Shown here in pieces: positions 8,059-16,424 of a stretch of DNA of 64,000 nt. The stretch's first letter is position 1. Each line of letters begins with the position of its first letter. The stretch lies in NCBI RefSeq assembly GCF_943913915.1, contig NZ_CALUAA010000001.1:159273-223272 (forward strand), read 5' to 3'. A program made the position numbers and the translations under genes. Source of the DNA: an uncultured Peptoniphilus sp. (lineage in GTDB: Bacteria; Bacillota; Clostridia; Tissierellales; Peptoniphilaceae). Below the pieces are notes generated by a model. That model was not told the origin of the DNA and did no database searches. It worked only from the letters and a program-made list of their open reading frames with translations.

Positions 8059-8658
8059 ATGGAAATTAAACGCATTAAAAAATTAAATGATCTCTTTATC
8101 GTCGAGCTGGATCAGGAAAAATCTTTAACGCTTACGGAATCAGTTTTTGTCAGGCATAATCTTTATAAAGGAAAAGAGCTGACAGACGACGATTTCTTTG
8201 AAATTCAAAAAGACAGCGAGCGCCAGATTGCTATTGATTTTGCTCTAAAAAAACTACGTAATCGAAAGACAACATGGGAAATAAGAGATTTACTTTCAAG
8301 AGAAGGAATAAGTGAAGAAGCCATTGCAGGTGCCGTCGAGTATCTGAGTGAATACAATTTCTTAAATGACGAGGAATACGCCGAACTCTTTGCTCGTGAC
8401 AAACAAAACCTTAACGGCTACGGCCCTGTAAAAATTCGCTATCTTCTGAAACAAAAAAGAATCAAAGAAGAATATATCTCCAGGGCTTTGAAAAAGTTCA
8501 CCCATGAAGCTGAGATTGAAATGATCGAGAAAATCGTCGAAAAAAAATACGTTCGTGGTGACGGTCTATCGAAAGATAAATCTAAAATTATTCGATTTTT
8601 ACTCTCTCGCGGATTTCAATACCCTGCCATAAAGGCGGTGATGGGTCGATGGAGGTAA
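8059..8658 (+). CDS. recX: Regulatory protein RecX
   Basis: The 199-residue protein resembles Gram-positive RecX, a three-helix-repeat protein that binds RecA filaments and inhibits or disassembles them. Tandem helical repeats are seen around residues 55-190, with the typical YLSEYNFLNDEEYAE and LKQKRIKEEYIS. The ATG at 8059 has a weak GGTGAT behind it. A GTG at 8050 is possible but would start at or near the predicted transcript end. It overlaps the following GIY-YIG gene. Neither recA nor lexA is nearby. Confidence 0.88.
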   Translation: MEIKRIKKLNDLFIVELDQEKSLTLTESVFVRHNLYKGKELTDDDFFEIQKDSERQIAIDFALKKLRNRKTTWEIRDLLSREGISEEAIAGAVEYLSEYNFLNDEEYAELFARDKQNLNGYGPVKIRYLLKQKRIKEEYISRALKKFTHEAEIEMIEKIVEKKYVRGDGLSKDKSKIIRFLLSRGFQYPAIKAVMGRWR

Positions 8659-8939
8659 AACACTACGTCTATATCTTAGAATGCGGTGACAAAAGTTTTT
8701 ATACCGGCTACACCACCGACCCTGAACGAAGGCTCACGCAACATAATAAGGGTGTTGCTTCAAAATATACACGTAGCCGTCTACCCGTTTCCATGGTATA
8801 TCTTGAATCCGTTTCGGACAAATCTGAAGGTTTAAAAAGAGAATATGCTATTAAAAAATTAACACGTAAAAATAAAATAAAACTTATACGAAAAGGAGGT
8901 GGATGTTTTGAGTCACCAAAAAATAAGCAGTTTAAATGA
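8649..8939 (+). CDS. GIY-YIG domain protein (UPF0213/YhbQ-like)
   Basis: The 96-residue protein is a single GIY-YIG nuclease-fold domain: HYVYILECGDKSFYTGYT gives the paired YVY and YTG motif, followed by the catalytic-type Arg in DPERRLTQHNKG. Stand-alone members of this group are widespread; a DNA-repair nuclease role is suggested for some but is unproven here. The start overlaps the end of recX and its own end overlaps the exporter gene, so it is part of the same transcript. Confidence 0.9.
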   Translation: MEVKHYVYILECGDKSFYTGYTTDPERRLTQHNKGVASKYTRSRLPVSMVYLESVSDKSEGLKREYAIKKLTRKNKIKLIRKGGGCFESPKNKQFK

Positions 8940-9696
8940 AGCGAAAAGCTTAATTAATATTGCCATGACGACCGGTCAAATGCTTATTAAAAATGGAGCC
9001 GAAATATATCGCGCCGAAGATACCATCGAGCGTATGATTTTATCCATGGAGAACATAACAGAGGTTGACGTTTTCGCCCTTAGTTCCGCTCTTTTTGTAT
9101 CTGCTGAATATGATGGGGAATCCATTACTATGTTTAAAGACATTGAAAATTCAGGAATAAATTTAAACCAAATCGACGCACTGAATACTTTTTCACGACG
9201 TTTCGTTTCAGGAGAGATTTCTCTATATGAGGCGCGCAATAAATTAATGTCCCTATCCGAGGCCACCAAGCGTTCACTTCCCGTTACCATGTTTTTTACG
9301 GGTCTCTGTAGCGCATCCTTCGCCATCATGTTCGGCGGTACATGGAATGACTTCGCCTACACTTTTTTTGTGGGGTTTGTCCTCAATTACTGTATGCGCC
9401 TTACGGCGAAGCATAATGTTTCCTTCTTCCCTGAAGCTTTTTTAGGTACAATGGTCGTTTCAATTTTAGCACTCGTCGGGGTCAAGGCGATGCCCCTCCT
9501 GCACATGGACATGATCATTATCGGCGCCATTATGCCCTTAGTTCCCGGGATGGTTGTAACCAATTCCCTTAGAGATATTATTAGCGGCGATTATGTCTCA
9601 GGTCTGATCGGGATCACCAAGGGCATCTTTGTCGCCTTCGCCATCGCTCTCGGTGTCGGATTTATTTTAAATCTGGAAAAAATTATAGGAGGTTGA
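8908..9696 (+). CDS. Threonine/serine exporter, ThrE N-terminal domain subunit (DUF1212)
   Basis: The 262-residue protein matches the N-terminal half of ThrE, an exporter of threonine and serine, here as a separate subunit. A soluble N-terminal part is followed by about five membrane segments from residue 120 on. The conserved NGAEIYRAEDTI and PLVPGMVVTNSLRDI are visible. TTG at 8908 is chosen because AGGAGG lies eight bases upstream; the GTG at 8899 overlaps that ribosome site. The next gene encodes the complementary half. Confidence 0.9.
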   Translation: MSHQKISSLNEAKSLINIAMTTGQMLIKNGAEIYRAEDTIERMILSMENITEVDVFALSSALFVSAEYDGESITMFKDIENSGINLNQIDALNTFSRRFVSGEISLYEARNKLMSLSEATKRSLPVTMFFTGLCSASFAIMFGGTWNDFAYTFFVGFVLNYCMRLTAKHNVSFFPEAFLGTMVVSILALVGVKAMPLLHMDMIIIGAIMPLVPGMVVTNSLRDIISGDYVSGLIGITKGIFVAFAIALGVGFILNLEKIIGG

Positions 9697-9697
9697 T

Positions 9698-10180
9698 ATG
9701 ACGATTCAAAAAGCTGTTATTATGTTTTTCGTATCGTTTTGCGCCACTATCGGCTACGCGATTCCCGTGGAGGCTCCGAAACGATCCCTTCTTTCCAGTT
9801 GTTTTAGCGGCGGCATCTCATATCTTTTATACCTTAAAGTTATCGATTTAGACGGTAATGCATTTTTCGCCGCCTTTCTCGCCGCCTTTTTAATGGGAAT
9901 CCTCGGCGAGTTTTTTTCGAGGCTTTATAAAATGCCCGCCACTATTTTTATTTTGCCACCTCTCATTACTTTGGTACCTGGAGGCGGAATGTATTATACT
10001 ATGAGTTATTTAATCAGCGACAATATGGCAATGTTCCTGCGAGAGGCCGTTAAGACTTTTTCCATTGCCATCGCCCTTTCTCTGGGAATCGTGGCTTCGG
10101 GCATGTTCTCTAAATCCCTGCGAGCTTTTCGGAGACGTTCTATTTACAAGGGACGTCCCCGATTGGATCGTTTTCATTAA
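9698..10180 (+). CDS. Threonine/serine exporter, ThrE C-terminal domain subunit (DUF3815)
   Basis: The 160-residue membrane protein has about four to five hydrophobic segments and the motif PLITLVPGGGMYYTM typical of the small ThrE partner. It starts one base after its partner's stop behind AGGAGG, so the two are almost certainly made together and form one transporter. It ends the plus-strand operon and is followed by a strong terminator shared with the convergent rseC transcript. Confidence 0.9.
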   Translation: MTIQKAVIMFFVSFCATIGYAIPVEAPKRSLLSSCFSGGISYLLYLKVIDLDGNAFFAAFLAAFLMGILGEFFSRLYKMPATIFILPPLITLVPGGGMYYTMSYLISDNMAMFLREAVKTFSIAIALSLGIVASGMFSKSLRAFRRRSIYKGRPRLDRFH

Positions 10181-10183
10181 TTC

Positions 10184-10232
10184 AAAAAAATACCATGGTC
10201 CGGACATTATCGTCCGACCATGGTATTTTTTA
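10184..10232. terminator. Bidirectional terminator between convergent operons
   Basis: A near-perfect stem of about 19 bp (ATACCATGGTC-CGGAC pairing with GTCCG-ACCATGGTAT, one bulged C) around ATTATC is flanked by A-runs on the left and T-runs on the right. It can therefore stop both the exporter operon and the minus-strand operon ending in the RseC-like gene. Confidence 0.92.
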
Positions 10233-10646
10233 TAGAATTTTAGTCATTTTAAGTTGTGCACGGTTACTTTCTTGTTTGTCCACTTTCTTTAATATCATAT
10301 AACTGATAATGAAAGAGAGGGCACCTAAGGCAAATATATAGAGATCGCGATTGGCTACGGTCGCAGGTATTAGGAACTGTCCGATAAAAATCAAAGCCAA
10401 GAACGCTACTAAGGGAATGCCATATACCTTATAGATGGAATTTAAAACGTAATGATCGTTTACATAAAGCTCCACCTTATCCCCTGCTTCTGCATTTAAA
10501 TCATTAGGTACTGAAATAAATTCAGACTTTGATTCGCAAGCAGAGCTGGAGCAAGAAGCACATCCCGTTCCGCAAGCTCCTTTACGCGTTACCTCCATAT
10601 AGGCCATTCCTTTATTTACCGAAAGTATACGCCCAATTTGAATCAT
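10230..10646 (-). CDS. SoxR-reducing-system RseC family membrane protein
   Basis: The 138-residue protein has a cysteine-rich N-terminal segment (CGTGCASCSSSACES around residues 24-40), a short beta domain, then two membrane helices (about residues 75-95 and 100-120). This is the RseC/RsxC-associated layout, a family tied to redox control of SoxR or to Rnf-type electron transport. The function in this organism is not established. ATG at 10646 follows GAGGAGTG. It is the last gene of a very long minus-strand operon. Confidence 0.85.
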   Translation of the reverse strand: MIQIGRILSVNKGMAYMEVTRKGACGTGCASCSSSACESKSEFISVPNDLNAEAGDKVELYVNDHYVLNSIYKVYGIPLVAFLALIFIGQFLIPATVANRDLYIFALGALSFIISYMILKKVDKQESNRAQLKMTKIL

Positions 10647-10650
10647 GTTA

Positions 10651-12429
10651 TCACTCCTCAATTACGCGAATATGCACCTCTTCTAATTGCTTTTCCGAAA
10701 GTTCGACGGGAGCTCCCGTTAAAAGATCGCTCGCCGATTGAGTTTTCGGGAATGCGATGACATGGCGCATATTCTTTTCGCCGGTTAATAACATTATTAA
10801 TCGGTCTAATCCGTAGGCTAGACCACCGTGTGGCGGCGCACCGTATTTAAAAGCTTCCAGTAAGAAGCCAAACTTATCTTGAGCTTCTTCTTCCGTGAAA
10901 CCCAATGCTTTAAACATCTTTCGTTGGATGTCTCCATCGTGAATACGAATGGAGCCGCCTCCCATTTCATCGCCGTTCATTACGATATCGTAGGCTTTCG
11001 CGCGACATTTGGCAGGATCCGATTCAATCTTATCGATATCCTCATCCATAGGCGCCGTAAATGGGTGGTGTTTTGCGACATAACGCTCTTCATCTTCATC
11101 GTATTCAAATAAGGGGAATTCGACGATCCAAAGAGGTGCAATGATATCTTTTGGAATAATATCCATTTCTTCGGCAATGTGATTTCTCAAGTTACCGAGG
11201 GCGGCAAAGACTACGTCGTTTTTGTCCGCGACAAATAAAATTAAATCGCCTGTTCCCGCCTTCACTCTCTCGACAATATTGTTCATAACATCGTCGCCAA
11301 TGAATTTCAGAATCGGAGATTGAATCTCGCCTTCTTTTACCTTTGCCCAAGCTAATCCCTTGGCTCTAAAGTCTTTTACAAAACTTTCAAGCTTATCGAT
11401 CTTTTTGCGGGAATAAAACTCCTCGCCGCCTTTAACGACAATGGCACGTACACTGCCACCGGAAGAAACGGCGCCGGAGAATACTTTAAAATCGCAGTTT
11501 TCTACGATGTCGGAAACATCTTGAAGCTCCATACCGAACCGCACATCCGGTTTATCAACACCGTAGCGATCCATGGCTTCACGATAGGTCATACGATCAA
11601 AAGGTATTTTTAAATCGACATCGACTACTTCTTTGAAAAGTTTTTTCAGATAACGCTCATTGATCTCCATAACATCTTCCGCCTCGACGAAGCTGAGCTC
11701 CATATCGATTTGCGTAAATTCGGGTTGGCGATTAAAGCGTAAATCTTCATCTCTGAAACAGCGAGCGATTTGAATATAGCGATCAAATCCCGACACCATT
11801 AAAAGTTGCTTCATTAATTGAGGCGACTGAGGCAGAGCATAAAACGATCCGTCGTGAATTCGACTGGGCACGAGGTAATCTCTCGCCCCTTCCGGTGTAG
11901 GCTTGTTCAGCATCGGGGTTTCCACTTCGACAAATCCTTCGTCATGGAAGAAGTCCCTCGTAAGTTTATATACCCGAGAACGCGTCCTTAAAACGTGTTG
12001 ACTGTGAGGTTTGCGCAAGTCCAGCGTGCGATATTTTAAACGAAGATCGTCGCTTACATCATCGTCGTCTTTAACGTAAATGGGAGGTACTTCAGATTCG
12101 TTTAAGATTTTTAATTCCCGCGCCAAAATTTCAATGTGACCGGTGGGGATATTTTCGTTGACGGCACTTCGGGCTCTTACATCCCCTTCTACAGCTACTA
12201 CGAATTCGGATCGTATAGATGTGGCCTTGTCGAATACCGCTTCATCCACCTCGCTGTCGAATACGACCTGAACGATTCCCGTGTAGTCCCGGACATCTGT
12301 AAAGACAAGGGCGCCCAGATTTCTGGATTTTTGTACCCAACCCATGATCGTTACAGCTTCTCCGATATGTTCTTCATTTAAAGTACCGCATAAATGGGTG
12401 CGCTTTAATGTTCCCAGTGATTCTCCCAT
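10651..12429 (-). CDS. aspS: Aspartyl-tRNA synthetase
   Basis: The 592-residue class II synthetase has the bacterial arrangement: an N-terminal OB-fold anticodon-binding domain, the catalytic core with motif 2 (FRDEDLRFNRQPEFTQID) and a GAD insertion. Motif 3 is GLAYGLDRLIMLL near the C-terminus. It charges tRNA-Asp. Whether it also charges tRNA-Asn cannot be told from the sequence; an AsnA amide synthetase for free asparagine is encoded elsewhere in the window. ATG at 12429 behind TAGGAGGAAT is chosen over an upstream in-frame start. Confidence 0.97.
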   Translation of the reverse strand: MGESLGTLKRTHLCGTLNEEHIGEAVTIMGWVQKSRNLGALVFTDVRDYTGIVQVVFDSEVDEAVFDKATSIRSEFVVAVEGDVRARSAVNENIPTGHIEILARELKILNESEVPPIYVKDDDDVSDDLRLKYRTLDLRKPHSQHVLRTRSRVYKLTRDFFHDEGFVEVETPMLNKPTPEGARDYLVPSRIHDGSFYALPQSPQLMKQLLMVSGFDRYIQIARCFRDEDLRFNRQPEFTQIDMELSFVEAEDVMEINERYLKKLFKEVVDVDLKIPFDRMTYREAMDRYGVDKPDVRFGMELQDVSDIVENCDFKVFSGAVSSGGSVRAIVVKGGEEFYSRKKIDKLESFVKDFRAKGLAWAKVKEGEIQSPILKFIGDDVMNNIVERVKAGTGDLILFVADKNDVVFAALGNLRNHIAEEMDIIPKDIIAPLWIVEFPLFEYDEDEERYVAKHHPFTAPMDEDIDKIESDPAKCRAKAYDIVMNGDEMGGGSIRIHDGDIQRKMFKALGFTEEEAQDKFGFLLEAFKYGAPPHGGLAYGLDRLIMLLTGEKNMRHVIAFPKTQSASDLLTGAPVELSEKQLEEVHIRVIEE

Positions 12430-12437
12430 GATTCCTC

Positions 12438-13970
12438 CTAACAAATTCTTTCGTCTATTTTTTTAAGCCAACTTTCTCTCTCATCTCCTGAGGATTCGTC
12501 GGCCAGCATCTGCCAAATATATTTAGCGGCGTGATCCATCCCTTGGCAGCCTGCGAGTAGTAAAACATCTCCGGGCTCTACCTTGGGTAAGATGGCATCG
12601 ATGGCTTCTTTTAAAGAGTCTATTACAGGCACGGTGTGCCCTGCCTTTTCCATTTCAGTAAGAAAAGCATTGAGTTCCTCATCCGTTACTTCGTCTTTTG
12701 AAGACACTACTTCCACAGATTTAGTGGCAATAAAATCTTTGAGCGGAAGTTTCGGCATCCACTTTATTGTTTCTTCCGCATTTTCACGATTGAGTTCCGC
12801 TCCTCTTCCGCCTCGAATGGCATAAAGCAAATGGAGATTCTTATATTCCATTCGGCAAAGTGTCTCTAAAGTGACGGCAATGTTTTTTACATTGGCATAG
12901 TGGTCGTCGATGATCATATACTCTTTATTATAGATCAATTCAAAGCGTCTTTCGACTCCTTTGAAATTATAGAGAGCTTTTTGAATCGTGGAAGGTGCCA
13001 CGCCTGCCAATAAACCGAAGCTGATGGCCATCATCGCATTTAAAACCGTATGAAATCCTGTGACCTGAAGTTCAATAGGAAATTCCGATTTTTTAAGAGA
13101 CCAATTGCCCGCTTTGCGGTCTTCTTTAACGGTATAGGTAAATTTCGGGAAGCCGCTTGAAATATCGATATTTGAAACGCCGATTAATGCTTCTTTTTCT
13201 ACACCTGCGGTAAAAACTTGTCCCTCTGTCTTGTCTTGAAGATCATCGATTAGAGGAGCATCAATGTTTAAAATTACAGCTGTTTTTTCATCGGCGTGGC
13301 GAATCAGGCGACTCTTAAAATGGAAATAATTTTCGAACGTACCGTGCTGCTCGAGGTGCTCTACAGAAATGTTATTAAAACTTACGATATCGTAATCAAT
13401 CCCTCTGCTGCGATAGAGCTCCTGAGCTGAAGAGGACACTTCCATCACCACAACCTCAACGCCGCTATCAGCCATATCTCGTAAATGCTTTTGCAAATGA
13501 ATGGATTCAGGTGTTGTTAAGATCGAGGGAATGGAAACATCTTTGTATTGGACTTCTACCGTTCCGATGACACCCACTTCGTAACCTGCCGATTTGAAAA
13601 TATCCCGAAGCATATAGGCAGTGGAGGTCTTGCCGTTAGTGGCCGTTACGCCATAAACCTTCATTTCCTTCGACGGATCGCCGTAAAAGGCACAGGCGAG
13701 ATCAGCTAAAGCCTTACGCGGATTGTCGACAATGATTTGAGGAATGTCGGTGTCTACATTATGATCACAAACTACAAGAGCAGCTCCCCTCTTCTTAGCC
13801 TCCTCGATATAGTCATGTCCGTCAACCAAAACACCTTTCATAGCTACGAAAATATCCCCTTTACCGATCTCTCTCGAGTCGTTTGATATCCGGGGTATCT
13901 CCGCCTCTTCTTCGATTTTTCCGATTTTATTATTTATCTCTACTCTTTCCAGTAAAGTCTTCAACTTCAT
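12438..13970 (-). CDS. Divergent MurE-type Mur ligase
   Basis: The 510-residue protein has the three Mur-ligase domains: an N-terminal UDP-substrate-like domain, a central ATP-binding domain with GVTATNGKTSTA (about residue 107), and a C-terminal ligase domain. Key motifs depart from MurE. MEVSSSA replaces MEVSSHA, VEHLEQHG replaces the usual DHLDYHG, and DDHYANVKN replaces DYAHTPD. The amino-acid-selecting DNPR-type motif of the last domain is not evident. It may add an unusual residue in peptidoglycan or act in another ligation; the standard murE is presumably elsewhere. It sits between hemZ and aspS, where hisS is often found in Clostridia. Confidence 0.78.
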   Translation of the reverse strand: MKLKTLLERVEINNKIGKIEEEAEIPRISNDSREIGKGDIFVAMKGVLVDGHDYIEEAKKRGAALVVCDHNVDTDIPQIIVDNPRKALADLACAFYGDPSKEMKVYGVTATNGKTSTAYMLRDIFKSAGYEVGVIGTVEVQYKDVSIPSILTTPESIHLQKHLRDMADSGVEVVVMEVSSSAQELYRSRGIDYDIVSFNNISVEHLEQHGTFENYFHFKSRLIRHADEKTAVILNIDAPLIDDLQDKTEGQVFTAGVEKEALIGVSNIDISSGFPKFTYTVKEDRKAGNWSLKKSEFPIELQVTGFHTVLNAMMAISFGLLAGVAPSTIQKALYNFKGVERRFELIYNKEYMIIDDHYANVKNIAVTLETLCRMEYKNLHLLYAIRGGRGAELNRENAEETIKWMPKLPLKDFIATKSVEVVSSKDEVTDEELNAFLTEMEKAGHTVPVIDSLKEAIDAILPKVEPGDVLLLAGCQGMDHAAKYIWQMLADESSGDERESWLKKIDERIC

Positions 13971-15346
13971 AAAACCTCTCCCAAATGTCTTTTCTTTTTG
14001 TCGATAATCTCACCAAATCGTTTGGTGTAATCTCTCATATTTCTGAAATTTGAAAATTTACGAATAGTTTTCCCTGTTTTATCTACAAGTTTTGTCGTGG
14101 AAGACATGCCCACACCGATGACTGAGTGGATCTCCTCCATCATAATCATATTGTAAAGATTGTCGTGTCCTTCTCTCGAGAAACCGATATTGGAGCCGTT
14201 ACCCATTATTCGTTTTTGGCGATAGAGATAATAGGGATGGTAACCCGCTTCTTCCATGCGTTTCATTGAATAGTTCTGCATCTTCCGTATATTTTTAGTA
14301 TAAACCCCTTCGTTTTCAAAAAGTTTGGATCCGTTTTTAAGCGAAAGCACATGAACTGTTATATTTTCAGGTTCTAGCTCAATGATTTCATCGAAGGTAT
14401 AGGCAACCTCCGGTATGCCTTCATCCCCGAGTCCCAATATCAAATCCATATTTATTTCAAGATCCGTCAATTTCCGTACCATATCATAGGCACGCTTAAT
14501 ATCTTCTTTTTTATGAGGACGTTTCACTTGCTCCAGGGTTTCATCCACCATCGTCTGTGGATTAATACTTATACGTGTTACCGGATACTTATTAAGCATT
14601 ACAAGCAGTTCTTCGTCGATTGTCTCCGGTCTTCCCGCTTCCAATGTAAATTCTTCAGGAGATAAATGCGCCAAACGATCCAGCAGCTTTTTGAGTTGAT
14701 CCTTAGGGATCGAGGTCGGAGTGCCGCCGCCGATATAAATCGTCGTGGGATCCTCTGTCGATTCATTTAAAACGAAGTCCAACTCCTTCAGGAGATAATC
14801 CATGTAGAGGTTCACGGCATTCGTATTGTCGCTTCGAATGGTAGGATAACTGCAATAGTCACAACGAGTCGGACAGAAGGGAATATGAATGTAGAGGGAA
14901 TACCCCTTCCCATTTAATTCATCTGTCTTTTCGCTTTCCAACAGGGCGATGTCCATTAAGAGATTGGCGATATAAGGACTTAGAAGGTATTCGTCGATTA
15001 AATACTGCTTCGTCTTTTCGTCACCTAAGAGATGACGTTGCTTTTGTAAAAACTTGATGGGCCGCGTACCGGTCAGCGTTCCCCAAAGACAATCTTCTTT
15101 TGATTCATGATCAACGTCTCGGACGATCCACGATGCAATGGCGCGCTTCGCCTCATATTCATCGTTGAAAAGAAAATCTTTCTCGAAACGATCGTCACCG
15201 ATCACGAGAACGACCTTTTTTACATCTTCTTTCGTTTCAATGGATAAAAATAGTTCACCTGATGTTTCGTAATACGGAAAATAGATTCGAAGAAGTTCAT
15301 AAAATGTATGAATCTCCGAATCTGTGCCTTTTACAATGCGAATCAT
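13967..15346 (-). CDS. hemZ: HemZ-type oxygen-independent coproporphyrinogen III oxidase family radical-SAM protein
   Basis: The 459-residue protein has a roughly 150-residue N-terminal extension, then a radical-SAM barrel with the cluster motif CPTRCDYCSY (Cys-x3-Cys-x2-Cys) near residue 165, GGGTPTS, and a HemN-like C-terminal part. HemZ proteins are named for coproporphyrinogen dehydrogenase, but many HemN-like proteins have other roles (haem chaperones, methyltransferases). No other haem gene is in the window. It overlaps the MBL gene by four bases (ATGA) and the Mur-ligase gene by four bases. Confidence 0.88.
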   Translation of the reverse strand: MIRIVKGTDSEIHTFYELLRIYFPYYETSGELFLSIETKEDVKKVVLVIGDDRFEKDFLFNDEYEAKRAIASWIVRDVDHESKEDCLWGTLTGTRPIKFLQKQRHLLGDEKTKQYLIDEYLLSPYIANLLMDIALLESEKTDELNGKGYSLYIHIPFCPTRCDYCSYPTIRSDNTNAVNLYMDYLLKELDFVLNESTEDPTTIYIGGGTPTSIPKDQLKKLLDRLAHLSPEEFTLEAGRPETIDEELLVMLNKYPVTRISINPQTMVDETLEQVKRPHKKEDIKRAYDMVRKLTDLEINMDLILGLGDEGIPEVAYTFDEIIELEPENITVHVLSLKNGSKLFENEGVYTKNIRKMQNYSMKRMEEAGYHPYYLYRQKRIMGNGSNIGFSREGHDNLYNMIMMEEIHSVIGVGMSSTTKLVDKTGKTIRKFSNFRNMRDYTKRFGEIIDKKKRHLGEVL

Positions 15347-15966
15347 AGGACCTGTTGCATATAGGGATTAATGCGTTTCTCTATTCCAATGGAGGTCTCC
15401 GGTCCGTGGCCGGATAAAACTCTTAAATTTCCATCGAGTTGTGCTAATTTTCTTAAAGAACGCATCATGGCTTGCACATCTCCACCGGGAAAATCCGTAC
15501 GTCCGATAGAACCTTGAAACAGAGTGTCTCCGCTCAGTAAAAGATCTTCATAGAAATAACATACAGATCCCGGGGTATGGCCTGCCGTTTGCATGACTTT
15601 GATTTTTCCGCAATCCAGCTCTATCGTATCTCCATCGTTTAACAAAACATCCGGCTCCTTGTCGGGAACCTCACCGCCCATCATGGCAATAAATTGAGGT
15701 GCCTGATTGTAATAGGTTTCAAGTTCATCTTTGTGCATATACACTTTAACATCTAAGGAATCTCGCACCTGATTTAAAGCTGCAACGTGATCACCATGGG
15801 CGTGGGTTAGTAAAATAGCTTCAATAGTTAAACCCAAATGTTCGGCTTCGGCGAGAATTCGACTAGCTTCGGCACCTGGATCTACAATAAATCCCTTATT
15901 ATTCTCATGATTATACACAATATAGCAATTGGTCGTGCCCCCGACCAAGATCGTTTTAAAAGCCAC
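15343..15966 (-). CDS. Metallo-beta-lactamase-fold hydrolase (glyoxalase II-like)
   Basis: The 207-residue protein has the zinc-binding THAHGDH motif near residue 55, the later metal ligands in TAGHTPGSVCY and LLSGDTLFQGSIGRTD, and a C-terminal SGHGPETSIG. This is the small hydroxyacylglutathione-hydrolase-like group found downstream of dtd in many Firmicutes; the substrate is unknown. Translation starts at a GTG that shares one base with the dtd stop codon. Confidence 0.9.
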   Translation of the reverse strand: MAFKTILVGGTTNCYIVYNHENNKGFIVDPGAEASRILAEAEHLGLTIEAILLTHAHGDHVAALNQVRDSLDVKVYMHKDELETYYNQAPQFIAMMGGEVPDKEPDVLLNDGDTIELDCGKIKVMQTAGHTPGSVCYFYEDLLLSGDTLFQGSIGRTDFPGGDVQAMMRSLRKLAQLDGNLRVLSGHGPETSIGIEKRINPYMQQVL

Positions 15967-16415
15967 TAAAAACCCCTTTCGCTGTCTAATAAAATCGTAA
16001 CCGGTCCGTCTGCCACCATATCAATAGCCATATCAGCACCAAATTTACCCTTCGCTACTGCAAAACCTTTTAATTCCACGTACCGAATCAGATCCTCATA
16101 CATAGGCTCTGAAACATCACCTTTAGCGGCGCGAATATAACTCGGTCGATTTCCCTTACGTCCATCGCCGTATAGGGTAAATTGGCTTACAATCATAATC
16201 TCGCTTTCGCTGTCTTTTGCGTTTATATTCATAACACCTTCATCATCTTCAAAGATGCGAAGACCTGCGATTTTATTTCCTATATATTCCATATCTTTTT
16301 TAGTATCTTCAGAAGAGATACCGACGAGAACCATCATGCCTCTGTCGATTGACGAAACAGATTTGCCATCGACACTAACAGCTGCTCGTTTGACACGTTG
16401 AACGACTGCGCGCAT
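15966..16415 (-). CDS. dtd: D-aminoacyl-tRNA deacylase
   Basis: The 149-residue enzyme frees D-amino acids (and glycine) mischarged on tRNA. The active-site motif SQFTLYGD (about residue 78) and the GPVT motif in VADGPVTILLDS (about residue 137) are intact. Length is standard. It follows relA closely and precedes the MBL hydrolase, the usual Firmicutes order relA-dtd-MBL-hemZ. Confidence 0.96.
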   Translation of the reverse strand: MRAVVQRVKRAAVSVDGKSVSSIDRGMMVLVGISSEDTKKDMEYIGNKIAGLRIFEDDEGVMNINAKDSESEIMIVSQFTLYGDGRKGNRPSYIRAAKGDVSEPMYEDLIRYVELKGFAVAKGKFGADMAIDMVADGPVTILLDSERGF

Positions 16416-16424
16416 ACTGCCTCC

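Noticed and set aside
13967..15346. Assigning HemZ as proof of haem synthesis
   Set aside because: HemN-like proteins have several roles and no other haem gene is in the window.
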